Source: Bacteroidales bacterium (GTDB taxonomy: Bacteria > Bacteroidota > Bacteroidia > Bacteroidales > UBA932). From it: DNA of 39,608 nucleotides. The DNA lies in the NCBI GenBank assembly GCA_017445755.1, contig JAFSSE010000016.1, positions 1 through 39,608 of the forward strand. Direction: 5' to 3'. Both the position numbers and the translations under genes were made by a program. Shown piece by piece: positions 24,440 to 32,893 of the stretch (position 1 is the stretch's first letter; each line of letters begins with the position of its first letter). The notes beneath the pieces were generated by a model. The model saw nothing but the letters and a program-made list of their open reading frames with translations, made no database searches and was not told the DNA's origin.

Positions 24440-24484
24440 ACTGTGAGTAGTTAGTTTATTATATGGTTATGTCTGGGTCTGGCA

Positions 24485-25444
24485 TTATTTATTGCGGACG
24501 ACCGAGCACTGGTCTCCGGTCAGGAGTTCCAGGACGTGGACGACGTCGTCCGGACCGTCGCTCTTGAGGAAGTTGAAATCGTACCGGGTCTGGTCGGATT
24601 CTCCGGAAACGGAAACCCTCACCGGGAAGGTCTTTTCTATTTCAGACACAATCTCCGCCACGGTTGCATTGGAGAGCGAAACGATACTGTAGTTGGAGAC
24701 CACGAAGGGAGATGCGGCGACCGGCTCGACCGTGATGTCGGAGGTACGGCTGCTGAAAACCGCCCTCTGGTCGGGGGAAAGGCGCACGAGCGGGACCCCG
24801 GAAGGCGTCGAAAGGCGGACCGAACCTGTTTCCAGGACGATTTCCGTATTCTGGTATCCGTTCTTTGACGCTACGGTAAAGGTGGTTCCAAGGACCCTGA
24901 GATAGACGTCCTTGGTACGGATCGTCATCGGGCGGAGCGTATCCCTGGCTATATTGAAATAGGCATCCCCGTCGAGGGTAATCGTCCTCTCCTCCGGCTC
25001 TGAAAGGTTATAAAGGACCGATGATCCCGGCTTAAGGCAGATTTTCGATCCGTCCGGGAGGGTATATAGCCGGACTACTTCCGTATTATTGGAAAGAAGG
25101 GTTTCCTTCACGGGCTCTTCCAGGGGTTTCGGCCGGGAGAAGACGAGGCCGACTACGATGGCCGCGGCGGCGGCAATACCGCTTATCCACATAAATGGAC
25201 GACGGGAACGTTTCTTTCCCTCGGCAGCGTCAATTCGCGCATTCAGACGCGAAAGCATCCGGTCCTCCCTCTCCTCGGAGTCGGGAAGGCGGTCTGTCTG
25301 GTGGCGGGAAAGGGTCACGGAAAGCGATGCGAAAAGGCGCCGGTTTTCCTCCGACTCCTCCAAAAAAGACATCAGCTGCTGCTTTTCTTCCTCAGTGGCC
25401 GTTCCTTCGAGATAGCGGTTAATAAGTGTCAGTGTATTTTCCAT
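24485..25444 (-). CDS. fecR: FecR-family anti-sigma factor
   Basis: The 319-residue protein starts at ATG 25444 (MENTLTLINRYLEG). It has a cytoplasmic anti-sigma N-terminal domain (about 1-80), one transmembrane segment at about 85-105 (GIAAAAAIVVGLVF), a periplasmic FecR domain (about 120-220 with YTLPDGSKICLKPGS, GDAYFNIARD, VLGTTF) and the C-terminal domain that binds the STN domain of the transporter. The frame stays open for another 428 codons upstream, antisense to the GH109 gene, but that extension has no family similarity. FecR holds or activates the ECF sigma factor. Unusually, the probable partner sigma gene is not adjacent but lies beyond an opposite-strand GH109 gene. Confidence 0.93.
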   Translation of the reverse strand: MENTLTLINRYLEGTATEEEKQQLMSFLEESEENRRLFASLSVTLSRHQTDRLPDSEEREDRMLSRLNARIDAAEGKKRSRRPFMWISGIAAAAAIVVGLVFSRPKPLEEPVKETLLSNNTEVVRLYTLPDGSKICLKPGSSVLYNLSEPEERTITLDGDAYFNIARDTLRPMTIRTKDVYLRVLGTTFTVASKNGYQNTEIVLETGSVRLSTPSGVPLVRLSPDQRAVFSSRTSDITVEPVAASPFVVSNYSIVSLSNATVAEIVSEIEKTFPVRVSVSGESDQTRYDFNFLKSDGPDDVVHVLELLTGDQCSVVRNK

Positions 25445-25502
25445 GTATAATAAATACAAGCATGAAAGGAAAAACACCCAAAGGGAATTCGCTTTTTTTT
25501 CA

Positions 25503-25510
25503 TATTTTTG
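25503..25510 (+). promoter_or_regulatory. -7 box for the GH109 gene
   Basis: TATTTTTG matches TAnnTTTG and lies 24 bases upstream of ATG 25535. A run of eight T residues precedes it and no TTTG is found at the -33 spacing. The earlier in-frame ATG at 25508 overlaps this box and is rejected as a start. Confidence 0.5.
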
Positions 25511-25534
25511 TATCGCATCTCTCGAAAACCGGAT

Positions 25535-26914
25535 ATGAAAACTACAAAATACCTTCTCGCAGCACTTGCAGCCCTTGTTTTTGTTGGCTGCAGCTCCCGT
25601 ATCGACGCCTCCCTCCCCGCAACCGTAAAGGACGGAACCATAACCCTCAAAACCCCGGCGAGGGCTCCCGGACAGGTCCACGCCATCGGACTGGCGGCAG
25701 ACCCGATCGACACGGTCCGCATCGGATTCATAGGACTTGGCATGAGGGGGGACGATGCCGTGAGGCGGTACAGTTTCATCGAAGGGACAAAGACAGTTGC
25801 CCTCTGCGACCTCTACCCCGACAGGGTCTCGAAGGCGCAGGTATTCCTCTCCTCGAAAGGACTTCCGGAAGCCGCCGGCTATGACGGCGAAGACGGCTGG
25901 AAGGCTCTCTGCGAGAGGTCTGATGTTGACCTTGTATATATTTGCACGGACTGGAAACACCATACCCCCATGGCCGTGTATGCCATGGAACACGGTAAGC
26001 ATGTCGCCATTGAGGTGCCCGCAGCCATGAGCATCAAGGAGTGCTGGGCCCTTGTCGATGCCTGCGAAAGGACCCGGAAACACTGCATTATGCTGGAGAA
26101 CTGCGTCTATGACTTTTTCGAGGCGACAGTGCTGGAAATGGCAAAGGCCGGACTCTTCGGGGAGATTTACCATGTCGAAGGGGCCTATATCCACAATCTG
26201 GACCCCTTCTGGGATGAATACGCCGACAACTGGCGCCTCCTTTACAATGCACAGTTCAGGGGGGACAACTACCCCACCCACGGCATAGGCCCGGTCTGCC
26301 AGCTTCTCGACATCCACAGGAAGGACCTCATGGACTATGTAGTTTCTATGGACACCGACTCTTTCAACGGGAAAAAGCTTGCCGCAGAAAAACTTGGTAC
26401 AGAGGACTTTGCAAACGGAGACCATACCGTATCCCTGATCCGGACCCAGAGGGGGAAACAGATTGAAATCCAGCACAACGTTTACGCCGCAAGGCCCTAC
26501 AGCCGCATGTACCAGGCGACCGGGACGGAAGGATTCGCCAACAAATACCCCGTCAAAGGGCTCGCCATCAAGGGAAAGGCCATCACCCGGAAGCAGGAAG
26601 GGCTCGACTATGACCGTCTGGACGGGGAACGCTTTGTCCCGAAGGAAGTCTACGACGCCCTTATGGACGAGTATAAACCCTCTTATATCCGTGAGATTGA
26701 ACAGAAGGCGCGGGAGGTGGGCGGCCACGGAGGCATGGACTTTATCATGGACTCCCGCCTCATTTACTGCCTCCGGAACGGCCTGCCCCTCGACATGGAC
26801 GTCTATGACGCAGCTGAATGGAGCTGCCTTACGGAACTTAGCCGCATCTCAATTGAGAACGGCTCCGCACCGGTAAAGGTCCCGGATTTCACCCGGGGAG
26901 ATTGGAACAGGTAG
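25535..26914 (+). CDS. GH109-like NAD-dependent glycosidase lipoprotein (Gfo/Idh/MocA fold)
   Basis: The 459-residue protein has a lipobox (LVFVGC, Cys19). It then has an NAD-binding Rossmann domain with IGFIGLGMRG, CDLYPDRV and EVPAAMSIKECW, and the long C-terminal domain of GH109 with MLENCVYDFFE, GGHGGMDFIM and LPLDMDVYDAAEW. GH109 enzymes use bound NAD to hydrolyse alpha-N-acetylgalactosaminides, and family members are often surface lipoproteins in Bacteroidota. The true substrate here could be another alpha-linked sugar. The gene lies between fecR and the sigma gene in opposite orientation: it is divergent from fecR, and its stop is three bases from the sigma stop. It has its own promoter. 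A substrate decorated with alpha-GalNAc or a related sugar would link it to the locus (inference). Confidence 0.88.
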   Translation: MKTTKYLLAALAALVFVGCSSRIDASLPATVKDGTITLKTPARAPGQVHAIGLAADPIDTVRIGFIGLGMRGDDAVRRYSFIEGTKTVALCDLYPDRVSKAQVFLSSKGLPEAAGYDGEDGWKALCERSDVDLVYICTDWKHHTPMAVYAMEHGKHVAIEVPAAMSIKECWALVDACERTRKHCIMLENCVYDFFEATVLEMAKAGLFGEIYHVEGAYIHNLDPFWDEYADNWRLLYNAQFRGDNYPTHGIGPVCQLLDIHRKDLMDYVVSMDTDSFNGKKLAAEKLGTEDFANGDHTVSLIRTQRGKQIEIQHNVYAARPYSRMYQATGTEGFANKYPVKGLAIKGKAITRKQEGLDYDRLDGERFVPKEVYDALMDEYKPSYIREIEQKAREVGGHGGMDFIMDSRLIYCLRNGLPLDMDVYDAAEWSCLTELSRISIENGSAPVKVPDFTRGDWNR

Positions 26915-26917
26915 GGG

Positions 26918-27463
26918 CTATACCCCCGCGAGAATACTCCGGAGCTGCTTCAGGGCAGTGTACATGTGGTTTTCCACCGTCGAGGTGGAAAGCCCGAGCC
27001 GCTCGGCGATTTCCTTATTGGACATATCCTCGAGATAACTCATGCAGAAGACTTCCCGGACCCTCGGGGAGAGGGTCGAAATCGCGCTCTCAATAGTCTC
27101 CCGGAGGTCCTGGCGGAAGAGCCCGAGAAGGACCGGGTTCGATTCCGGAGCATAATATCCGGTCATGATTTCGAGAATCCGCTCATCGTAGTAACTCCGG
27201 GCCGTATGGCGGCGTTTAAGATAATTGACGCAGCGGTTATAGACCGAGCGGAGGAGATACCCGGAGAGAGTCCCGTCGTCCCTTAGACGGCTACGGCGCT
27301 CCCAGACGCCGAAAAGTACGTCCTGGACTACATCCTCGGCCCAATCGTCCTTCACGAAAAGCCGGGCATAGGAGATCAGGGACGCGTACCTTTCGCGGCA
27401 GAAAGCGTCGAAGGCCTTCCTGTCGCCGGAGCGTATTGCATATATGTATCCCTGCTCTGTCAC
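26918..27463 (-). CDS. ECF sigma-70 factor, Bacteroidota SusCD-linked type
   Basis: The 181-residue protein has region 2 (about 10-75, with AEDVVQDVLFGVWERR) and region 4 (about 120-175, with LSPRVREVFCMSYLEDMSNKEIAERLGLSTSTVENH). The start is GTG at 27463, overlapping the stop of the upstream EEP gene as GTGA, and no better ATG exists. These sigma factors are freed by FecR when the SusC STN domain signals substrate, and they activate the transporter operon. It is encoded at the end of an operon with two EEP enzymes, not next to fecR. The regulator is thus co-transcribed with probable degradative enzymes. Confidence 0.92.
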   Translation of the reverse strand: MTEQGYIYAIRSGDRKAFDAFCRERYASLISYARLFVKDDWAEDVVQDVLFGVWERRSRLRDDGTLSGYLLRSVYNRCVNYLKRRHTARSYYDERILEIMTGYYAPESNPVLLGLFRQDLRETIESAISTLSPRVREVFCMSYLEDMSNKEIAERLGLSTSTVENHMYTALKQLRSILAGV

Positions 27464-28548
27464 AGCTTAAAATCAACGAGGATCGGATAATGGTCCGATG
27501 GTGTATAGTAATTGGATATGCCCGTGTGCTTCACTTCGCACCAGAGGTCGTAAATGACTTCCGCCTTCACCACCCGAGCGTACATCGACGGCGAAGCGTA
27601 CATGAAATCATAGCGCGGGGGATCACCGTCCGCGACCCAGGTCCTGGTCATGAAAAACTTCCCTGGATGCTTCAGGGCTATGATATCCTGCCATGTCGTC
27701 TTGTTCAGGATATAGTCGTGGCTGCTCAAGCGTGGATCCTTTTCGTCAAAACCATAGTACCAGTTGTCGAGAGGGGACCTGGTGTTGAAGTCTCCCATCA
27801 TCAGCCAGTCTTTCTCGGAAGCATATTCGGGATTCTGGTAAGTCTTCTGGCAGATATAGGTAATCTCCTTTTCCCTCTGGATATTGCCCTCCCCCTTCGA
27901 GGAGCTCGACGAGGTCGCCTTGCTGACATACTTTGCATAGTAGCTGTAGGCATGGGGCCACAGGTGGAGGGTGACGAAATTGATGGACTTTCCCCCGACG
28001 CGGATTCTCTGGAGGGCCGCCCCGTGGGCGACAGGATAATAATTCGTGCCGGTCTTGGTGTGGTCGAAGCCCTCGGGAAGCGGAATGAGCGAAGGGTCCG
28101 TTTCGGTGATTTTCAGGACGGTCTCTATGGGATATTTCGAGGTAACGACCTGAGGATAATAATCGTCGGCATAGAGGCGGTACCCTCCGATGGCGGTATA
28201 GTCGTGGCCATAGGACTTTGAGAATTCGGGCCATCCGTCCGGGAAATAGCGGTCCCCCGCCGCCATCATCTTGGAAGTCCCGGATTTATAGATGCTCTGG
28301 GCTTCGCACCAGACGCAGACGTCCGGGGCGTACTTCTTCACAAACTCCCGGAAATTGCGGAATTCGTTGTCCTGGTCATACCACATGCCGTTCTGGATAT
28401 TCCAGTACAGCACCCTCAAGGTCCCTTCCTCCCGCTCGGCGGGATCCACGATTTCAACCTTTTTCGGCTCGGGGACGCTGCGCCCATCCTTCCCGCAGCC
28501 GGAAATGAGTGCGAGAAAAGCGAGCGTTATGACCCCTTTTGCCTTCAT
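27460..28548 (-). CDS. EEP-family lipoprotein phosphodiesterase/phosphatase
   Basis: The 362-residue protein has a lipobox (ALISGC, Cys18) and the EEP fold: VLYWNIQNG with the catalytic Asn, CVWCEAQ with the Glu, VTLHLWPH, MMGDFNTRSPL, a PPRYDFMYAS strand and the final PSDHYPI with catalytic His. It probably works on the cell surface or in the periplasm. The family covers nucleases, sphingomyelinases and inositol phosphatases, and the substrate here is unknown. A Ser-rich insertion (KATSSSSSKGEGN) follows the LHLWPH strand. ATGA overlap couples it to the EEP-propeller fusion upstream, and GTGA overlap couples it to the sigma gene downstream. Confidence 0.87.
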   Translation of the reverse strand: MKAKGVITLAFLALISGCGKDGRSVPEPKKVEIVDPAEREEGTLRVLYWNIQNGMWYDQDNEFRNFREFVKKYAPDVCVWCEAQSIYKSGTSKMMAAGDRYFPDGWPEFSKSYGHDYTAIGGYRLYADDYYPQVVTSKYPIETVLKITETDPSLIPLPEGFDHTKTGTNYYPVAHGAALQRIRVGGKSINFVTLHLWPHAYSYYAKYVSKATSSSSSKGEGNIQREKEITYICQKTYQNPEYASEKDWLMMGDFNTRSPLDNWYYGFDEKDPRLSSHDYILNKTTWQDIIALKHPGKFFMTRTWVADGDPPRYDFMYASPSMYARVVKAEVIYDLWCEVKHTGISNYYTPSDHYPILVDFKL

Positions 28549-30254
28549 CCCTTTATGTCAAATCTCCAGATTTCGGACATCCGGGGCTGCTTTGCCTTGT
28601 GGAAGACCACGTAGAGCCAGTCCCCTTCGAGATCCACGCCCTCCGGCTCCATCCCGATGTAGGAGATGTCGTGCTTTATTATGGTCTCATGGGTCTCGGT
28701 ATCGACGACCATGATATAGCACTTTCTCGGAGGGGCTCCGGCGGTGATATAGAGGTATTTCCCCCGGGCGATGCCGCCCTGGGCAATGCCGATGTCGTCG
28801 ATCGTGAATTCGTCCAGCACATCCGCGTCGGTCAGGCGGACATACCCTTCGGCATCCGAGTCGGAGAGCTTCGGAAGACGGAATTTCTTTACCCAGCGGC
28901 GCCCGAAGCGTTCTCCGCCGTAAGTATATACATATCCGTTCTCGACGTCGAGGTCCCAGTCGAAGCAATAGCGGTAAACCTCATTCTCATACTCGAACAT
29001 CTGGACAATCGGGGCGTCATCCAGCGCAAGGTCCTTTACGAAGCAGCGCTTGCGCCCGCGGCACTCCGAGGTATAGAAGAGCGGATAGCGGGAGTTCTCA
29101 CTGAAATACTCGTTTCCGAAATTGGCGTTGTTGTTGTGGGAGGTGTCGCCGGGCTGCATGAAATGCCCGATCATCTTCCCTTCCTTCATGTCGAAGATGT
29201 CACACTCGCCCTTGTCGCGGATGATGACGCACTCGTCGCCATGGATGGCGAAACCCTGGGTCGAACCCTTTATGACGGTGTCCGCCGGGGTCCAGTCGTT
29301 TACGCAGGCGATCTTTTCACCCTTTAAAGAGGGCTTATAGTAGTGCTGCTCCTTCCTGGGAACGAAATACTCGAAGTCGGCATAGACCGGGAAATGGTCC
29401 GAGATGAACTTGACGCCGTATTTCTCCATGTCGTTCGCGACCTTGAACTCGAGGGCCGCCATGTGGCAATAGTAGATATGGTCGATGCGGGTCCATGTCG
29501 AAGGGTCGTCGCGGAAGCCGTTGAAGGTCGGCGAAGGGTCCACCTTCGGGGAGGAGAAGCTCGTCCGGGTGATATACTTGTCAAGCGGCAGGAGGCGGGG
29601 ATCTTCGGCGTCGAGATTGAAATCTCCGCAGAAGAAGACGATTCCCTCGTCGCCGGCAATCTCGTAGATCTTGTCACGGGTCATGCGGACGCACTGCTTC
29701 CGGCCGGTCTCGCCGGCGGGGAAGAAATGGGTGCAGAAAACGAAGATTTCCTTTTTCGCCTTCCGGTCCATGAGCTTTGCCCAGAGGGTTACCTTCGGGG
29801 TGGGACCGTCCCAGCCGAGGGAGGACTTTTCTGGAGTCTTTGAGAACCAGTACCTTCCGCAGTCGAGAAGGTCGAAGCGGTCGCTGCGGTACATGATAAG
29901 GTTCCTCTGGCCCCCGTTCTTATAATTGTCCTCCGTAAGGGACTCTTCCATCCCCTCCTTCACGACGCCGTCCTTCGCGCAGCGGATCTGGGCGTACTCC
30001 GGGAAGGCCTCCTGAAGGTCGTCGCACTGTTTCCTCCGCGCTTCCTGGATGCAGGCGACGTCGGGAAGGACGTCCTTGAACATGGCCATGACTCCTTCCC
30101 TGCGGTTCTCCCACTCATGACCCTCCGGTTCGCCTTTCGACTGGAGGATATTGAAGGACATGACCCGGATGCCGACGGGCTCATACTTCTTCGCGCACGA
30201 GGCCGTAGCAAGGAGCAAAAGCGCTCCGAGAAGGAGGGAAACGTGTTTTTTCAT
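28545..30254 (-). CDS. two-domain lipoprotein: EEP enzyme fused to a propeller-like domain
   Basis: The 569-residue protein has a lipobox (LATASC, Cys20) and an EEP domain at about 30-295 with MSFNILQSKG, CIQEARR, FCTHFFPAG, FCGDFNLDAED, a TRIDHIYY strand and SDHFPVYADF. A second domain at about 325-569 is a beta-rich propeller-like region that resembles the separate secreted protein at 6042-6965 (shared KFRLPKLS, TDADVL and following blocks). The fusion links the hydrolase with that domain directly. The gene begins one base after the aspS stop and overlaps the next EEP gene by ATGA. The second domain may bind or further process the same substrate (inference). Confidence 0.85.
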   Translation of the reverse strand: MKKHVSLLLGALLLLATASCAKKYEPVGIRVMSFNILQSKGEPEGHEWENRREGVMAMFKDVLPDVACIQEARRKQCDDLQEAFPEYAQIRCAKDGVVKEGMEESLTEDNYKNGGQRNLIMYRSDRFDLLDCGRYWFSKTPEKSSLGWDGPTPKVTLWAKLMDRKAKKEIFVFCTHFFPAGETGRKQCVRMTRDKIYEIAGDEGIVFFCGDFNLDAEDPRLLPLDKYITRTSFSSPKVDPSPTFNGFRDDPSTWTRIDHIYYCHMAALEFKVANDMEKYGVKFISDHFPVYADFEYFVPRKEQHYYKPSLKGEKIACVNDWTPADTVIKGSTQGFAIHGDECVIIRDKGECDIFDMKEGKMIGHFMQPGDTSHNNNANFGNEYFSENSRYPLFYTSECRGRKRCFVKDLALDDAPIVQMFEYENEVYRYCFDWDLDVENGYVYTYGGERFGRRWVKKFRLPKLSDSDAEGYVRLTDADVLDEFTIDDIGIAQGGIARGKYLYITAGAPPRKCYIMVVDTETHETIIKHDISYIGMEPEGVDLEGDWLYVVFHKAKQPRMSEIWRFDIKG

Positions 30255-30255
30255 A

Positions 30256-32040
30256 CTACTGAGCGTTGTCGGAGGATTTCGGGGCGAGAGCTATCTCGAG
30301 TTCATCCAGCTGGATGGGGTCGATCATCGAAGGAGAATCGATCATGACGTCGCGGCCCTGGTTGTTCTTCGGGAAGGCAATGTAATCCCGGATCGAATCG
30401 CTACCGCCGAAGAGGGCGCAGACGCGGTCGAAACCGAAGGCGAGGCCGCCGTGGGGCGGGGCTCCGTACTTGAAAGCGTTGATAATGAAACCGAACTTGT
30501 ACTCGGCCTCCTCGGCGCTGATACCAAGGACCTCGAACATCCTCTTCTGGACGTCCGCATTATGGATTCGGATAGAACCACCACCGAGTTCGTTCCCGTT
30601 CAGGACGAAGTCATAGGCATTCGCACAAACCTTTTCCAGATCCTCTTTCCGGTCGCTGTAGAACAGTTTTTCATGCTCCGGCTTAGGGGCGGTGAAAGGA
30701 TGGTGCATGGCATAGAAACGGGCTGTTTCGTCGTCCCACTCGAGGAGGGGGAAATCGACTATCCAAAGAGGAGCAAACACCTTCGGATCGCGGAAACCGA
30801 GGCGGCCGCCGAGCTCGAGACGAAGGACGCCGAGCATGGTCTGGACCTTCCTGCGGTTGTCTCCACTCATGACAAAAACAATCTCTCCGGGCTTTGCTTC
30901 GGCCTTTTCGGCAATCTTCCGGAGGTCTTCCTCAGCGTAGAACTTGTCTATCGAAGATTTATATGTCCCGTCAGCGTTGACCTTTATGTAAATAAGCCCT
31001 TTTGCACCGACCTGGGGGCGCTTCACCCACTCGGTCAGGGCGTCGATTTCCTTCCTGGTATAGTCAGCTCCGCCAGGAACTGAGATAGCCCCGATATAGG
31101 AAGCCCCGTCGAGGACGCCGAAACCCTTTCCCTTCGCCTCGGAGGTAATCTCATGGATTGTCATTCCGAAGCGGATATCCGGCTTGTCGGAGCCGTAATT
31201 GTCCATCGCGTCAAACCAGCTCATTCTCGGGAGCGGGTTAGGGATATCGACCCCGAGGACATTCTTGAACAGGGCCCTCATCATGCCTTCGAAGGTGGTG
31301 AGGACATCTTCCTGGTCCACGAAACTCATCTCGCAGTCAATCTGGGTGAACTCCGGCTGGCGGTCCGCCCTGAGGTCCTCGTCGCGGAAGCAGCGGACAA
31401 TCTGGAAGTAACGGTCGTAGCCGGCCACCATGAGAAGCTGCTTGAAGGTCTGCGGGGACTGTGGAAGGGCATAGAACTGGCCCGGATTCATGCGGGACGG
31501 CACGACGAAGTCGCGGGCCCCTTCCGGGGTGGACTTTATGAGATAAGGGGTCTCTATTTCCATGAACTTCTCGGCGTCGAGATAGTTCCTCACCTCGTGG
31601 GCGATGCGGTGACGAAGTTCGAGGGCGCGCCTGAGCGGAGGACGGCGAAGGTCGAGATAACGGTACTTCGCGCGGATATCCTCGCCGCCGTCGGTATCCT
31701 CCTCGATTGTGAAGGGAGGAGTGACGGCCTTGTTCAGGATGTTTATTTCGGAAACCTTTATTTCAATGTCGCCGGTCGCCATTTTCGGGTTCTTGTTCTG
31801 GCGCTCAAGGACGGTCCCCTTCGCCTGGATGACGAATTCGCGGCCAAGGGAGGTCGCCGTTTCCACGAGGTCGGCCGGGGCATCCGCCTCAACCACCAGC
31901 TGGGTAATACCGTAACGGTCCCTGAGGTCGATAAATGTCATGCCACCCAGTTTCCGGGCCTTCTGGACCCAGCCGGCAAGGGTTACCTCCTGCCCGACGT
32001 TTTCTATGCGGAGTTCTCCGCAGGTTCTGTTTCTGTACAT
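30256..32040 (-). CDS. aspS: aspartyl-tRNA synthetase
   Basis: The 594-residue class II synthetase has an OB-fold anticodon-binding domain (about 1-110), the catalytic core with [33 protein letters not shown] (motif 2 near [17 protein letters not shown]), a GAD insertion (about 290-420), and motif 3 in GLAFGFDR. The start at ATG 32040 ([11 protein letters not shown]) is chosen because it fits the family N-terminus, and the 15-residue upstream extension overlaps the promoter leader. It charges tRNA-Asp. The EEP genes and sigma factor follow it with a single-base gap, so they may be partly read through from the aspS promoter. Confidence 0.96.
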   Translation of the reverse strand: MYRNRTCGELRIENVGQEVTLAGWVQKARKLGGMTFIDLRDRYGITQLVVEADAPADLVETATSLGREFVIQAKGTVLERQNKNPKMATGDIEIKVSEINILNKAVTPPFTIEEDTDGGEDIRAKYRYLDLRRPPLRRALELRHRIAHEVRNYLDAEKFMEIETPYLIKSTPEGARDFVVPSRMNPGQFYALPQSPQTFKQLLMVAGYDRYFQIVRCFRDEDLRADRQPEFTQIDCEMSFVDQEDVLTTFEGMMRALFKNVLGVDIPNPLPRMSWFDAMDNYGSDKPDIRFGMTIHEITSEAKGKGFGVLDGASYIGAISVPGGADYTRKEIDALTEWVKRPQVGAKGLIYIKVNADGTYKSSIDKFYAEEDLRKIAEKAEAKPGEIVFVMSGDNRRKVQTMLGVLRLELGGRLGFRDPKVFAPLWIVDFPLLEWDDETARFYAMHHPFTAPKPEHEKLFYSDRKEDLEKVCANAYDFVLNGNELGGGSIRIHNADVQKRMFEVLGISAEEAEYKFGFIINAFKYGAPPHGGLAFGFDRVCALFGGSDSIRDYIAFPKNNQGRDVMIDSPSMIDPIQLDELEIALAPKSSDNAQ

Positions 32041-32073
32041 ATATGAATAATGAATTGTCTTTTTCCCAATCCA

Positions 32074-32081
32074 CAAAAATA
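32074..32081 (-). promoter_or_regulatory. -7 box for aspS
   Basis: On the minus strand TATTTTTG fits TAnnTTTG, 33 bases before the aspS start and within the short gap after rsmA. A clear TTTG -33 box is not seen. Confidence 0.5.
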
Positions 32082-32101
32082 GCAATTATTCCTAAGAAAT
32101 G

Positions 32102-32893
32102 CTATTTCCGCTCCGACAGAAGAAGGGTAAGGGAGACAAAGTCCTCTACCGAAAGCCGTTCCGGACGGAGGTCGAAAACCGGATTTACGGCAAGGGAAGA
32201 ATCGCCGCACGCGAGAATAAAGGGCTTCAGGGAGTTCCGGAGCGTCTTTCGCCTCTGGCCGAAGGAGGTCTTTACAAGTGTCTTGAAAAGCTGCTCATCA
32301 CAGCCGAGCGATTCCCTGGAATTCCGCTTAAGCCGGATTACCGCCGACTGGACCTTGGGCGGAGGGGCGAAGCAGCCGGGGCCCACGGTAAAGAGGTATT
32401 CTATGTCGTACCACGCCTGGAGCAGCACCGAAAGGATGCCATAGGTCTTCGAGCCGGGCTTTTCGGCTATCCTCATTGCCACCTCCTTCTGGATCATGCA
32501 GACCACCTCCGGAATGCTCTCCCGGTAATCGAGAATCCTGAAAAAAATCTGGGATGAAATATTGTATGGGAAGTTCCCGATAACGGAAAAGCGCTCCGGG
32601 AAAATCTTTTCCATCTTCAGTTTCAGAAAATCCCCCTGCAGAAGCCGCCCCTGCATCCCCGGAAAATGGGTAAGGAGATACTCTACCGACTCGCCGTCGA
32701 TTTCTATAAGGCGGAGATCCACATCTTCCCGCTCCAGAAGATATCGCGTCAGGACCCCGGTTCCAGGGCCGACTTCGAGGACATGCTTAACGCTCCCGTC
32801 CGGCTCCACCGGAAGGGCCTCAACTATTGACCTCGCTATCCTCTGATCCGTAAGGAAATGCTGGCCGAGGGATTTTTTCGCTCTTACTTCCAT
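32102..32893 (-). CDS. rsmA: 16S rRNA dimethyladenosine transferase (RsmA/KsgA)
   Basis: The 263-residue methyltransferase dimethylates the two adjacent adenines near the 3' end of 16S rRNA using SAM. It has KKSLGQHFLTD at the N-terminus, the SAM-binding LEVGPGTGVLT motif, the catalytic NFPYNIS motif and the PPKVQSAVIRL and TSFGQRRKTLRNSL blocks. It starts directly after the sugar kinase stop, so it is the third gene of an operon with a polyol dehydrogenase and kinase. Confidence 0.96.
   Translation of the reverse strand: MEVRAKKSLGQHFLTDQRIARSIVEALPVEPDGSVKHVLEVGPGTGVLTRYLLEREDVDLRLIEIDGESVEYLLTHFPGMQGRLLQGDFLKLKMEKIFPERFSVIGNFPYNISSQIFFRILDYRESIPEVVCMIQKEVAMRIAEKPGSKTYGILSVLLQAWYDIEYLFTVGPGCFAPPPKVQSAVIRLKRNSRESLGCDEQLFKTLVKTSFGQRRKTLRNSLKPFILACGDSSLAVNPVFDLRPERLSVEDFVSLTLLLSERK

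Noticed and set aside
25445-26728. A 428-codon open extension upstream of FecR in the same frame
   Set aside because: It is antisense to the GH109 gene, shows no family similarity, and the FecR family start (MENTLTLINRYLEG) is at 25444.
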